From the NCBI GenBank assembly GCA_910576975.1, contig CAJTJY010000012.1, forward strand, positions 37,619 to 101,618: a stretch of 64,000 nucleotides of DNA, read 5' to 3'. Position numbers and translations under genes: made by a program. The notes beneath the pieces are model-generated. The model had not been told where the DNA came from. It made no database searches and worked only from the letters and a program-made list of their open reading frames with translations. This document shows, piece by piece, positions 26,326 to 35,886 of this stretch. The first letter of the stretch is position 1. The number at the start of each line of letters is the position of its first letter. The DNA is from an uncultured Lachnospiraceae bacterium. GTDB lineage: Bacteria > Bacillota > Clostridia > Lachnospirales > Lachnospiraceae.

Positions 26326-26353
26326 ATTATAGTATATTATTATGTACTGTCTA
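26326..26353 (-). promoter_or_regulatory. Promoter for the metallophosphoesterase
   Basis: On the minus strand: -35 TAGACA (26348-26353), 16-bp spacer, -10 TATAAT (26326-26331), 14 bp before the ATG, which implies a very short or absent 5' leader. Confidence 0.55.
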
Positions 26354-26387
26354 TCTTTGACAGCCATCTTTTCCGGAGGTTATCATT

Positions 26388-27569
26388 ATGCGTTGTATGT
26401 TATCTTTTGTGTTATCCGCCGCCCTGCTGCTTGCGCCACTCTTTTCCACCTCCCAGACAGAGCCGCAGGAGCCGCCTCCCCAGGAAGTCTCTGTTTCCGC
26501 CCCCTCTGTGGTATTGATGGAGGCTTCTACCGGGCAAATCGTCTACGACAAGGATCCTGACACGCTGCGGCACCCTGCCAGCATTACGAAAATCATGACC
26601 ATGATCCTGATATTTGACGCCCTGGAAGCTGGCAAGATCTATTTGGAAGACACGGTAACGGTCTCCGAATATGCCGCAAGCATGGGCGGCTCACAAGTCT
26701 TTTTGGAGCCTGGTGAGACACAGACCGTAGAAACCATGTTAAAATGCATCTCAGTAGCCAGCGCTAACGACGCCTGCGTCGCCATGGCTGAGCATATATA
26801 CGGAAGCGAGCAGGAATTCGTGGCAAACATGAATCAGCGAGCCAAAGACCTGGGCATGACCAATACCACCTTTGTCAACTGCTGCGGCCTGGACATCGAA
26901 GGTCATATGACGACGGCGCATGATGTTGCACTGATGTCCAGAGAACTGATTACCAAGTATCCCCAGATACATGACTACTGCACGATCTGGATGGAAAACA
27001 TCACTCATGTCACCAGGAGGGGCTCCTCAGAATTCGGGCTCACAAACACCAACAAGCTAATCCGTCAATATCCTTATGCCACAGGGCTTAAAACTGGTTC
27101 CACCGACGACGCAAAATACTGCGTCTCCGCCACCGCTGAAAAAGACGGCTTAAAGCTGATCGCCGTAGTCATGGCCGCTCCCGACCACAAGATACGCTTT
27201 TTGGACGCCACCACGCTTCTCAATTATGGATTTTCAAAATGCCAAGTCTACACAGACAAGAACAAGGAAAAGCTCCCAAAGATTGCCGTTCAGGGAGGCG
27301 TCGCAGAACAGGCTTCCCTGGCTTACGAAGCCGATTTTTCCTATCTTGACGTAACAGGCGCAGACTTGTCAAAAATCATCAAGGAACTAAAGCTTCCAAA
27401 GCAGGCAAAAGCTCCTGTCAAAAAAGGGCAGGTTGCCGGGAAACTGGTATACAAGTTAAATAATCAGGAAATTGGCTCTGTCAATATATTATTTCAAGAA
27501 TCCGTAAAAAAAGCAAAATTCAAGGACTATTTTTTTAAAGCCCTGGACTCCTTTTTCGTAACAGATTAA
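26388..27569 (+). CDS. Secreted D-alanyl-D-alanine carboxypeptidase (S11, DacF-like)
   Basis: A 393-residue S11 peptidase with a signal peptide (1-22, LSAALLLAPLFSTSQ). Catalytic motifs: S65-I-T-K68 (HPASITKIM), SVASAND near 126 and LKTGSTDDA near 238. The C-terminal beta domain (285-375) and a C-terminal helix (KAKFKDYFFKALDSF) for membrane attachment are typical. CGGAGG lies 8 bases before the ATG. It is a paralogue of the 22.5-kb gene but has a standard signal peptide. Confidence 0.93.
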   Translation: MRCMLSFVLSAALLLAPLFSTSQTEPQEPPPQEVSVSAPSVVLMEASTGQIVYDKDPDTLRHPASITKIMTMILIFDALEAGKIYLEDTVTVSEYAASMGGSQVFLEPGETQTVETMLKCISVASANDACVAMAEHIYGSEQEFVANMNQRAKDLGMTNTTFVNCCGLDIEGHMTTAHDVALMSRELITKYPQIHDYCTIWMENITHVTRRGSSEFGLTNTNKLIRQYPYATGLKTGSTDDAKYCVSATAEKDGLKLIAVVMAAPDHKIRFLDATTLLNYGFSKCQVYTDKNKEKLPKIAVQGGVAEQASLAYEADFSYLDVTGADLSKIIKELKLPKQAKAPVKKGQVAGKLVYKLNNQEIGSVNILFQESVKKAKFKDYFFKALDSFFVTD

Positions 27570-27578
27570 GTTGTCAAA

Positions 27579-27610
27579 CTGTTTGCCCCTTACAAAAGCG
27601 GGGCAAACAG
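27579..27610. terminator. Hairpin between convergent carboxypeptidase and cardiolipin synthase genes
   Basis: CTGTTTGCCCC (27579-27589) pairs perfectly with GGGGCAAACAG (27600-27610). The loop and right arm encode the last codons of cls. T-tracts are poor on both sides, so termination is likely but not certain. Confidence 0.6.
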
Positions 27611-29128
27611 ACGTACCACTCCCAAAAAAGTACGGATCGCAGCCGGACGCTTTTGGCAAAACTCTATATTGACCTCTTCGGATTGAGCCATGGTCCGCAG
27701 CATATCTTCCTTGACCATTCGTACCGCAGAAGATTGATGCAACAAGACGCCGCATTCAAAATGCAAGTACAGGCTGCGGTAATCCATGTTGATACTGCCC
27801 ACGGTTGCCAGCGTATCGTCGCTGACGAAGCATTTTGCATGGAGAAATCCTGGCTTATACTGGTAGATGCGCACGCCGCATTCAATCAGTGGTTCATAAT
27901 ATGACTGGCTCATCCAATACACCACTTTTTTATCAGGAATCCCTGGCATGATAATCCTCACGTCCACGCCGCTTTTTGCAGCATTCTGCAATGTCTTGAT
28001 CATCTCATTGTCTGGAATCAGATAGGGCGTGAAAATATAGACATAATCTTTTGCTTTGGCAATCATGTTCATATAAATATTTTCCCCAGTAGTCTCAGCA
28101 TCCAGCGGACTGTCCGCATAAGGCTGGACATAACCGTCACTGACAAAAGGCTTGGCCTGATAACGTTCTGGGCGAAACTGCCCAAGATCACGTTCTGCCG
28201 TATGCGTGATATAGCTCCACATCTCCAAAAACATAATCGTAAAGCTCCAGACTGCCTCCCCTTCCAGGCGAAGTCCCGTGTCTTTCCAATATCCAAACCG
28301 CTCAATCTCATTGATGTATTCATCCGCCAGATTTATTCCTCCCGTAAAGGCGACCTTGCCATCTGCCACCAGGATCTTCCTGTGGTCCCGGTTGTTCATA
28401 ATCACAGACATCACCGGATAAAGCGGATTGAAACGCACGCACCTAATGCCCCAGGATTGCATGGTCAGATAATACTTCTGTGGGAGCGTAGTCACACAGC
28501 CGAAATCATCATAAATAAATCTTACATCGACGCCCTCAGACACTTTGCGCTTTAAGATGTCGAGGATCTTGCCAAACATGACTCCCTCTTCCACAATAAA
28601 AAATTCCATGAAAATAAAATGTCTCGCTTCCTCCAAAGCTTGTAGAATTTCTGGAAACATGCTTTCTCCAGACGAATAATACTTTGTCGAAGTATTGTTA
28701 TAAACTGGAAATTTCGCCCAATCCCGAATGTACTTCGCCTGACGGTACACGGTCTTATCCGCTTCCTCAAGCTCCTTTAGAATATTTAGATTTTCCGGCA
28801 ACGCCTCTTCGAGCTCCCTGTTGATCACCTCCATTCGCTTCCGGGTGGGACGGGTCAATTCCGAACGCCCAAAAATAAAATATACCACAAGGCCTACAAT
28901 GGGAATTGCCAAAATCACCACCATCCACGCAATTTTATAGGAAGGATTGCTTTTCTTGTTGACAATCACAAGTACCACAAAAATTGCAACAATGTCAATC
29001 AGTGAATTCAAAAAGGAATACCTGACACGGAACCCCTGTAAGAATGACAGAATCCAAACTAATTGAAGCAGAATTGCAAATGCCACGATAGTAGCCCTTC
29101 CCAATAAAAATTTTTTGATCTTCTTCAT
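27590..29128 (-). CDS. cls: Cardiolipin synthase
   Basis: A 512-residue phospholipase-D-type enzyme joining two phosphatidylglycerols. Two N-terminal membrane helices (10-60) precede two HKD motifs: HRKILVADGKVAFTGGINLAD and HAKCFVSDDTLATVGSINMDYRS. I place the start at 29128, with GAGG 9 bases upstream; longer in-frame starts would overlap the subtilisin stop. It is last in a minus-strand row with the subtilisin, binding protein and chemoreceptor, though no functional link is evident. Confidence 0.93.
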   Translation of the reverse strand: MKKIKKFLLGRATIVAFAILLQLVWILSFLQGFRVRYSFLNSLIDIVAIFVVLVIVNKKSNPSYKIAWMVVILAIPIVGLVVYFIFGRSELTRPTRKRMEVINRELEEALPENLNILKELEEADKTVYRQAKYIRDWAKFPVYNNTSTKYYSSGESMFPEILQALEEARHFIFMEFFIVEEGVMFGKILDILKRKVSEGVDVRFIYDDFGCVTTLPQKYYLTMQSWGIRCVRFNPLYPVMSVIMNNRDHRKILVADGKVAFTGGINLADEYINEIERFGYWKDTGLRLEGEAVWSFTIMFLEMWSYITHTAERDLGQFRPERYQAKPFVSDGYVQPYADSPLDAETTGENIYMNMIAKAKDYVYIFTPYLIPDNEMIKTLQNAAKSGVDVRIIMPGIPDKKVVYWMSQSYYEPLIECGVRIYQYKPGFLHAKCFVSDDTLATVGSINMDYRSLYLHFECGVLLHQSSAVRMVKEDMLRTMAQSEEVNIEFCQKRPAAIRTFLGVVRLFAPLL

Positions 29129-29160
29129 GTAATTCATCCTCTCGTATAGGAGACATTCTA

Positions 29161-30048
29161 TCACAACAATTTGCCAATGTCCACCATTCCCCAGCCCTGT
29201 TTTGAAGAAGGAAGTCCTAAGTCAACGGTTCTCTGGTAGAGCCGGAGTTTTACTTCTGCCGGAGCAAAGCAAGGATATTTGCTTAACAACAGCGCAATGC
29301 TGCCGCTTACCATGGGAGCCGCCATGGAAGTTCCGCTCTTCCTTGTATACATGCCTGGCTGGTTGGCACAACTCGTCACGTTAGTCCCGGGCACCACTAA
29401 TTCCGGCTTTACCACGCAATGCTCTGTGGGACCCCGCCCAGAATATTCCGGCTTTAACATCGATCTTCCAATCTGATCCTTGGTATCGTCAAAACATCCC
29501 ACAGTGATAATTTTGCGGCTGATGCCAGGCACAGTCACGCTATTCTCCCCAGGTCCGTTATTCCCTGCCGCCGCAACCACCACCAGGTTATGATCCCAGG
29601 CATATTCTACTGCTTTAAGCATCCGCATTCGTTCCTGGCTTTCCGCCTGCAGCACCATGCCGATGGAAATATTGACAATCCTAAGCCGGTATCTCTCCTT
29701 ATGCCGTACCAGCCAGTCAATTGCCTGTACCACGTTTTCCGTATTTCCATTTCCTTTCTTATCTAAAATTTTCATTATGATAAAGTGGCAGCGTGGAGCA
29801 ATCCCCATAAATCTTCCATTGGATGATCTTCCGCTGCCGCCGATAATTCCTGCTATATGGGTGCCATGTCCATTGTCATCATAAACCCTTCTTCTGCCAT
29901 TTATAAAATCCTGAAAACAGATGATCCGTTCTCCAAAGTCCGGATGTGGAAAGATTCCTGTGTCCAGAATCGCTACGCCAATATTTTCCCCATAATACCC
30001 TCTGTCATACGCAGCCTTGGCATTAATTATTTGTCTGACTCTGTCCAT
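29161..30048 (-). CDS. Subtilisin-family (S8) serine protease without signal peptide
   Basis: A 295-residue protease with a complete catalytic triad: D29 (AILDTG), H61 (NGHGTHIAG) and Ser in KSGTSMAAPMVSG near residue 246. AAAGNNGPGEN is the oxyanion-hole region. No signal peptide or long propeptide is seen, as in intracellular subtilisins. The start at 30048 has AAAGGA 6 bases upstream; in-frame ATGs at 30078 and 30111 would add 10 or 21 residues without a good ribosome site. It follows the binding-protein gene by 73 bp (10 bp if the long form is used). Confidence 0.85.
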   Translation of the reverse strand: MDRVRQIINAKAAYDRGYYGENIGVAILDTGIFPHPDFGERIICFQDFINGRRRVYDDNGHGTHIAGIIGGSGRSSNGRFMGIAPRCHFIIMKILDKKGNGNTENVVQAIDWLVRHKERYRLRIVNISIGMVLQAESQERMRMLKAVEYAWDHNLVVVAAAGNNGPGENSVTVPGISRKIITVGCFDDTKDQIGRSMLKPEYSGRGPTEHCVVKPELVVPGTNVTSCANQPGMYTRKSGTSMAAPMVSGSIALLLSKYPCFAPAEVKLRLYQRTVDLGLPSSKQGWGMVDIGKLL

Positions 30049-30121
30049 ATGGATTCCTTTTTTTATTAATATATGCATAGACGTGCCGTCCTGACGATCT
30101 ATTAATGTCATTTTTAGCAGT

Positions 30122-31087
30122 TTACTTGTATTTCTCTACATTCGTGCCGTCCACTTTCTCAAAGGGTACCCAGACATATTTGCCATCCTTTGACAACCCC
30201 TCGATCTCTTTCGCAGAGCCGCCGGAACCGAGAGCGATCGCCGCTTTCACTGCGGCCTCTCCCTGCCCGGTTGCTGACTGGTAGACAGTAAATGCCATAT
30301 CCCCTTTGATAATTGCGTCACATCCATCCGCTGTCGCATCAATCCCTAATATGACCGCATCCGAAATCCCATTTTTTTTACATGCGTCAACTACGCCAAG
30401 AGCCATGGCGTCATTGTTGCACGCCACGACATCAAATTCCTTGCCTGTGCTAAGAAATATGCTAAAATATTTCTCTGCTTTCGCCCGGTCCCAGTCCGCC
30501 TGGTCTTGGAATACATAATTAATTTTTTTGCCAGAGTCGCTCAGAGTATTTTTCAGCTGGCTTGTCCTTCCTTCTGTTGCAGAATGGGTGTTTGGTCCTG
30601 TGAGCATTGCCACATTGATTTCATTCTTCCCAGCCATTGCGTCTAAAATATATTCTGCCTGATATTGTCCGGCGACACTCTCGTCAGACCCTACATACAT
30701 ATATTTGTCTGCCTCCAGCCGGGATTCATCAGGACAGCTATTAAAAAATATGATTGGCAAATCCCCGGCGATTGCCTCTAATTCCAGTGTCGTATCTGTA
30801 TCGACCGGAGAGCATATAATGACGTCATAGCCCTCTTCCACTGCCTGTTTGATTTGTCCTACCTGAATCTCAATGGAATCATTTGCTTCATACACATCCA
30901 AGACTGCTCCATGGTCTTTCGCTGTTTCCTTTGCACTGTTCACCAATACCGTACGGAACGTATCTGCAGAGGAAAGAGACAGATAAATTTTAACGTTTCC
31001 TCCTGCCTTCAAATCTCCTTTCGCTGCACATCCACATAGACAGACCATAACCCATATCACGAACAGCATCCCTGCTCTCTTTCTCAT
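30122..31087 (-). CDS. Sugar-type periplasmic binding protein, lipoprotein, with no ABC partner
   Basis: A 321-residue protein of the ribose/galactose-binding (PBP type 1) fold. The lipoprotein signal ends in the lipobox CLCGC, near residue 20. VNSAKETAKDHGAVLDVYEAND, IDATADGCDAIIKGDMAFTVYQS and VACNNDAMALGVVDAC are typical hinge and ligand blocks. AGGAGGG lies 6 bases before the ATG. No permease or ATPase gene is next to it; instead it follows a chemoreceptor by 12 bp, which suggests it presents a ligand to the receptor. The sugar is unknown. Confidence 0.85.
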   Translation of the reverse strand: MRKRAGMLFVIWVMVCLCGCAAKGDLKAGGNVKIYLSLSSADTFRTVLVNSAKETAKDHGAVLDVYEANDSIEIQVGQIKQAVEEGYDVIICSPVDTDTTLELEAIAGDLPIIFFNSCPDESRLEADKYMYVGSDESVAGQYQAEYILDAMAGKNEINVAMLTGPNTHSATEGRTSQLKNTLSDSGKKINYVFQDQADWDRAKAEKYFSIFLSTGKEFDVVACNNDAMALGVVDACKKNGISDAVILGIDATADGCDAIIKGDMAFTVYQSATGQGEAAVKAAIALGSGGSAKEIEGLSKDGKYVWVPFEKVDGTNVEKYK

Positions 31088-31099
31088 CACAATCCCTCC

Positions 31100-33103
31100 T
31101 TATATCCGAAATAATCTCACCTGTTCTGCCAACTCCTCTGAGGAAGCTGTCAAGCTCTTTGATTCCTCTGCTGCCTGCGCACTGTTTTGGGCGATCCCCT
31201 TTGCCTGTTCCAGCATGTTTTCTGAAGTGGCAAGAATTTCATCGGAGCTTGCCGCCTGCTCTTGCGAAATGGCAGCCACATTTGCCGCAACCTCGTCTAC
31301 CTGGTTGATTTTCTCAACCATATGCCCTAACATCTCACTGGTTTCCTGTATATTTTCAAAAATCTTCTCAAACGTATTGATTGCCGTATGGATTAGCTTG
31401 CTACTCTTTTCGATATCACCCGCGCTGTCCCCTGTCTGGCGCACGACGTCTGCCACGAGTGCATTTACTTCCTCAATCAATTTAGAAATATGTTCCACAG
31501 AAGCTGTGCTGTTGTTTGCCAGGTTGCCGATTTCTGAAGCAACCACGGCAAATCCCCGGCCTGCCTCCCCGGCCCGTGCCGCCTCTATAGAGGCATTCAA
31601 TGACAGCAAGTTTGTCTCCTCTGCAATATTTCCAATCAACTGGACAATCGCCACGATCTCCCCAGACGCAGTTCCCACCTTGCCCACTGCCTGTTCAAGA
31701 TTCTTTATGGAATTTCGGATGTTTTCCAATTCCTTCCCGACAAGCTCCATATCCCTTCTTCCTCTCTGGGATACCTCCACAGTCTCACTCATTTTTTGTT
31801 CCACATTGTCACTGTCGGCTTTGGTATCTGCCACCACCCCGGCAAGCTTTGTCGCATTTTCTGCAACCTCATACACGGACATCGAAAGCTGGTCCACCGT
31901 CGAATTCAACTCTCCCATGGATTCTGACTGGATAGCCGCTGCTGACTGCATCTGCCTGGACATGTTATCGCTAGTATCTGCCTGCGCCCCCAGTTTGCCC
32001 GAAATTCCCTCCATAGAAGAGATCATTTTCTTCATGGAATGGATGAACCGTTCGACACTGCGGCTCATTACGGCGATTTCATCTTTTCCTTTACTGGTCA
32101 CGTTGATCGTAAAGTCACCGTCTGTCATGGCGGTAATTACTTTTGTGAGCCTCTTTACCGGATTTACCACGAAATGAGTCACGCGTTCAATCACCAGGCA
32201 CAAGAGCAAAATAGAAATCACGCTGATGACAATCATAATGCTGCGCAGCCGAATTAAGTCTTCCATAACAATCTCTCTTGGAATATAAGAAATCAAGATC
32301 CAGTCGGTTCCGGCTACTTTCTCAAACACCGTCATATTGCCTTCCAGAACACTAAAGTCATAATCACGGCTTGTGATTTTTTCTCCCACTTTTTGCTGGA
32401 ATGCATTGCTGTCGTCACTGCCAATCTTCTTTGAAATCAGCGCACTGTCACGATTTGCGAGAATTGTTCCATCTCTGCCGTCTACCAGGAATGATTCTGC
32501 ATTTTTCATTCCAATAAAGCCATTTACTATAATCGAAATACGGTCTAATGTCATATCTGCAGAAATCACCTTGATTTTCCCAGATCCGTCATTTAAAATG
32601 CCAGAAGCGCTAATGACATTTTCCCCTTGTGCGTTTATATAAGCAGATCCTACTCCCATATTGACCCTGGTAAGCCCTTCCAAGTACCATGTGCTTCCTG
32701 TGGGGTCTGTTTCATTTACTGAAGATTCTGAAGCCTTAAACAGCTTCCCATCTTCGTCTGCTATGTAGATCCCTTGAGGGTAGTTGGAATTATAATTATA
32801 ATAGCCATCCAAAATAGCCTGGAGCTGCTTATCGTTGAGCTTGGTATTCTCCACTGCGGCCTTTACCGCCTGGAACGCTTCAATATTCTCATTGAGCCAC
32901 CCTTCTATCTGGGAAGACTGGTTTCCCACCGATGACTCTAAAAGATTTTTAGAATAATTCTCAATAATTCTTGCCGATGTGCGGTAAGCAATCAGCACCA
33001 ATGCAACGATTAGCAAAATCACGATCGGCACAATGGTAGCCAAGAGCTTCATTCTGATGGATATCATTCCCTTTCGTTCTCTGTCCTGTTTCTCTTTTTT
33101 CAT
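31100..33103 (-). CDS. Methyl-accepting chemotaxis protein with dCache-type sensor
   Basis: A 667-residue chemoreceptor: cytoplasmic basic start, TM1 (about 20-42), a large outer domain of dCache type (43-280; GIYIADEDGKLFKAS and DPTGSTWYLEGL), TM2 (about 287-307), HAMP (308-362) and a signalling domain. The CheA/CheW-contact tip IAEETNLLSLNASIEAARAG is intact. GGGAGGG lies 5 bases before the ATG. CheR encoded at 11.2 kb could methylate it. It heads a possible operon with the binding lipoprotein. Confidence 0.93.
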   Translation of the reverse strand: MKKEKQDRERKGMISIRMKLLATIVPIVILLIVALVLIAYRTSARIIENYSKNLLESSVGNQSSQIEGWLNENIEAFQAVKAAVENTKLNDKQLQAILDGYYNYNSNYPQGIYIADEDGKLFKASESSVNETDPTGSTWYLEGLTRVNMGVGSAYINAQGENVISASGILNDGSGKIKVISADMTLDRISIIVNGFIGMKNAESFLVDGRDGTILANRDSALISKKIGSDDSNAFQQKVGEKITSRDYDFSVLEGNMTVFEKVAGTDWILISYIPREIVMEDLIRLRSIMIVISVISILLLCLVIERVTHFVVNPVKRLTKVITAMTDGDFTINVTSKGKDEIAVMSRSVERFIHSMKKMISSMEGISGKLGAQADTSDNMSRQMQSAAAIQSESMGELNSTVDQLSMSVYEVAENATKLAGVVADTKADSDNVEQKMSETVEVSQRGRRDMELVGKELENIRNSIKNLEQAVGKVGTASGEIVAIVQLIGNIAEETNLLSLNASIEAARAGEAGRGFAVVASEIGNLANNSTASVEHISKLIEEVNALVADVVRQTGDSAGDIEKSSKLIHTAINTFEKIFENIQETSEMLGHMVEKINQVDEVAANVAAISQEQAASSDEILATSENMLEQAKGIAQNSAQAAEESKSLTASSEELAEQVRLFRI

Positions 33104-33189
33104 AAACACCCTCCCTTTTCTTGTATTCTCGGATTCTCTGCGAAATCTAACTTCATGTCCCATGCTCCTATTTTAGTATATTTGGGAAC

Positions 33190-33218
33190 ATTATACAAGA
33201 AAACTAAGCATTTTGAAA
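33190..33218 (-). promoter_or_regulatory. Candidate promoter for the chemoreceptor operon
   Basis: On the minus strand: -35 TTTCAA (33213-33218), 17-bp spacer, -10 TATAAT (33190-33195). The -35 is weak. No sigma-28 motility consensus is visible. Confidence 0.45.
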
Positions 33219-33233
33219 TCCTGATCTTAAAAA

Positions 33234-33272
33234 AAAAGAACAGAGTGCAATTTCTGCGCTCTGCTCTTTCTT
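33234..33272 (-). terminator. Terminator after pnp
   Basis: On the minus strand AAAGAGCAGAGCGC pairs with GCACTCTGTTCTTT, followed by a run of nine or more T. This is a textbook intrinsic terminator 30 bp after the pnp stop. Confidence 0.8.
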
Positions 33273-33303
33273 TATCGTATCTATATATTTTATCGGAAAA
33301 ACG

Positions 33304-35406
33304 CTACTTCTTCTGCGCTTCTTTGGGCAAATCTTTGATAGAAAAGCTGAATCTTCCCATCTTGTCCTTGCCAACGCAGACTACTTTCACAATATCTCCC
33401 AAAGTCAATACGTCTTCCACTCGGTCGATATGCTCTTTTGCTATCTTGGAAATATGAACCATACCTTCTTTTCCTGGCGCAAACTCCAAAAATGCGCCGA
33501 ATTCCTTAATGCTGATTACTTTCCCAGTAAATATCTGACCAGCTTCGAAGTCTGTCGTAATAATTTCAATCATTCTGACAGCCTTATCTATCATTCCTTT
33601 GTCTGTTCCACAGATAGAGACAGCTCCCTCGTCGCTGATATCAATCTTGACGCCAGTCTGTTCAATGATGGCATTGATAGTCTTTCCTCTCTGCCCAACC
33701 ACGTCTCCGATCTTTGCAGGATCAATCTGAATCTGCAAAATCCTTGGCGCAAACTCGCCCACTTCTTTGCGGGGCTCTGCAATCGCCTTAGACATTACTT
33801 CGTCCATGATATAAAGCCTTGCTTCCCTGGTCCTGCGGATCGCTTCCTCAACAATGGGACGGGTAAGGCCATGAATCTTGATGTCCATCTGAATTGCCGT
33901 AATGCCGTCATGAGTGCCAGTCACTTTGAAATCCATGTCCCCAAAGAAATCTTCAAGCCCCTGGATGTCGGTAAGCACCAGATAATCATCATCGGTATCT
34001 CCTGTCACCAGCCCGCAGGAAATACCTGCTACCATCTTGCGAATTGGCACCCCTGCAGCCATCAGCGCCATGCAAGAAGCGCAGGTAGAGGCCATGGAAG
34101 TCGAGCCGTTGGATTCAAAGGTCTCTGAAACAGCGCGAATCGCATAAGGAAACTCTTCCTCTGTGGGAAGCACTGGCATCAATGCCCGCTCCGCAAGCGC
34201 GCCATGTCCAATTTCACGCCGTCCTGGTCCTCTGCTGGGCTTTGTCTCTCCCACGGAATAAGACGGGAAATTATAATGATGCATATAACGCTTATTGACT
34301 TCGTTTTCATCTAAGCCGTCAATCCTTTGAACTTCCGATAAAGGCGCCAGCGTTACCACGTCGCAGATCTGCGTCTGTCCCCTGGTAAACATGGCGGAAC
34401 CATGCACTCTTGGAATCAGGTCTATCTCTGCCGCAAGAGGGCGTATTTGATCAATGGCACGTCCATCTGGCCTCTTATGATCTTTTAAGATCATCTTGCG
34501 CACCGTCTTTTTCTGATACTGGTAAATCGCCTCTCCCAATACTTCGATCCATGCTTCGTTTTCTGCAAACGCTTCTTCCAAGCGCTCGGTAATCTTTCTG
34601 ATATTTTCTTCACGCACCTGCTTTACATCTGTAAATACTGCTTCTTCCATTTCCTCTGGGGGAACGATCTCTTTGATCGCAGCAAACAATTCTTCCGGAA
34701 CGGCGCAGCTTGTGTACGCATGCTTCTCTTTTCCGACTTCTGCCACTATCTCGTTGATGAATGCTATAATCGCCTGATTGACATCATGAGCCATATAAAT
34801 AGCTTCAAGCATCTTATCTTCTGGGATCTCGTTCGCACCCGCTTCAATCATGATGACTTTCTCGCTGGTAGAAGCTACCGTGAGATTTAAGTCGCCATTT
34901 TTCCACTGCTCTTGCGAGGGATTCAACACAAATGCTCCGTCGATCATTCCCACCTGCGTGGTCGCACAAGGCCCGGCAAAGGGAATATCTGAAATACTGG
35001 TTGCAATTGCAGAGCCAATCATCGCTACCAGCTCTGGACGGCAGGACGGATCGACGCTCATAACCAAGTTATTTAATGTCACGTCATTACGGTAATCTTT
35101 GGGAAACAGCGGGCGCATGGGACGGTCAATCACCCGTGAGGTTAAAATCGCATTTTCTGAAGCCTTGCCTTCCCTCTTGTTAAATCCACCTGGAATTTTC
35201 CCTACGGAATATAACTTTTCTTCATATTCCACGCTTAAAGGAAAGAAATCAATCCCTTCCCTGGGCTTGTCCGATGCCGTAGCCGTGCACAATACGACCG
35301 TGTCGCCATATTGCATAAATGCAGCGCCGTTTGCCTGTGCCGCCACTCTTCCGATATCGACTCTCAGCGTCCTGCCCGCCAGTTCCATAGTAAACTGTTT
35401 ATACAT
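33304..35406 (-). CDS. pnp: Polyribonucleotide nucleotidyltransferase (PNPase)
   Basis: A 700-residue phosphorolytic 3'-5' exoribonuclease. It has two RNase PH-like domains (about 1-220 and 310-545) split by a helical domain. The active core GVPIRKMVAGISCGLV and the FFGDMDFKVTGTHDGITAIQMDIK block are in the second. A KH domain (555-612, GDVVGQRGKTINAIIEQTG) and an S1 domain (620-690) follow. AAGGAG lies 9 bases before the ATG. It lies downstream of rpsO with a hairpin between them, the arrangement where RNase processing controls pnp in other bacteria. Confidence 0.97.
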   Translation of the reverse strand: MYKQFTMELAGRTLRVDIGRVAAQANGAAFMQYGDTVVLCTATASDKPREGIDFFPLSVEYEEKLYSVGKIPGGFNKREGKASENAILTSRVIDRPMRPLFPKDYRNDVTLNNLVMSVDPSCRPELVAMIGSAIATSISDIPFAGPCATTQVGMIDGAFVLNPSQEQWKNGDLNLTVASTSEKVIMIEAGANEIPEDKMLEAIYMAHDVNQAIIAFINEIVAEVGKEKHAYTSCAVPEELFAAIKEIVPPEEMEEAVFTDVKQVREENIRKITERLEEAFAENEAWIEVLGEAIYQYQKKTVRKMILKDHKRPDGRAIDQIRPLAAEIDLIPRVHGSAMFTRGQTQICDVVTLAPLSEVQRIDGLDENEVNKRYMHHYNFPSYSVGETKPSRGPGRREIGHGALAERALMPVLPTEEEFPYAIRAVSETFESNGSTSMASTCASCMALMAAGVPIRKMVAGISCGLVTGDTDDDYLVLTDIQGLEDFFGDMDFKVTGTHDGITAIQMDIKIHGLTRPIVEEAIRRTREARLYIMDEVMSKAIAEPRKEVGEFAPRILQIQIDPAKIGDVVGQRGKTINAIIEQTGVKIDISDEGAVSICGTDKGMIDKAVRMIEIITTDFEAGQIFTGKVISIKEFGAFLEFAPGKEGMVHISKIAKEHIDRVEDVLTLGDIVKVVCVGKDKMGRFSFSIKDLPKEAQKK

Positions 35407-35430
35407 AAGCTTTCTCCTTCTAAGAAAATA

Positions 35431-35454
35431 GAGCGGTAAACCGCTCTATTCTGG
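35431..35454 (-). terminator. Hairpin between rpsO and pnp
   Basis: AATAGAGCGG (35431-35440) pairs with CCGCTCTATT (35445-35454), followed on the minus strand by TTCTT. It may act as a leaky terminator or as a processing site. Confidence 0.65.
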
Positions 35455-35465
35455 GCACGCAAAAA

Positions 35466-35732
35466 TTATTTTCTCAGCCCTAAACGTTCAATTAATGTAC
35501 GATATCTTTCAATATCCACCTTCTTTAAATAAGCCAGCAGACCACGTCTCTGACCTACCATTTTCAAAAGCCCGCGTCTGGAATGATGGTCCTTGGGATT
35601 CTCTTTCAAATGATCTGTTAATTCTTGAATTCTAGCTGTCAATATGGCGATTTGAACCTCTGGGGAACCTGTGTCTCCTGGCGTTCTTCCATACTCAGCG
35701 ATAATTGACTGTTTCTTTTCCTTCGCTATCAT
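35466..35732 (-). CDS. rpsO: Ribosomal protein S15
   Basis: An 88-residue ribosomal protein binding the 16S rRNA central domain. GDTGSPEVQIAILTARI (19-35) and HHSRRGLLKMVGQRRGLLAYL (47-67) are invariant family blocks. TAAGGAGG precedes the ATG. The first gene of rpsO-pnp, with a consensus promoter and a leader of about 145 nt that starts with a strong hairpin. Confidence 0.98.
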   Translation of the reverse strand: MIAKEKKQSIIAEYGRTPGDTGSPEVQIAILTARIQELTDHLKENPKDHHSRRGLLKMVGQRRGLLAYLKKVDIERYRTLIERLGLRK

Positions 35733-35847
35733 AGATGATAACCTCCTTAAAATAATAGTATCGCCCTTTGCGCTTTCCTTATCCGAAAAACTTTGAGATA
35801 TTAAGCAACGGTTGGAGTGTCCGGTTACTGAATACGGGCTGTCTCAA

Positions 35848-35882
35848 AAGTTCTGGCGAGCATCTTTGGGACGCTCACCAGA
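35848..35882 (-). promoter_or_regulatory. Leader hairpin of rpsO, candidate S15 control element
   Basis: TCTGGCGAGC pairs with GCTCACCAGA at the very 5' end of the predicted rpsO transcript, about 120 nt upstream of its start codon. S15 of several bacteria represses its own mRNA through leader structures; whether this one binds S15 is inference. Confidence 0.45.
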
Positions 35883-35886
35883 TAGC

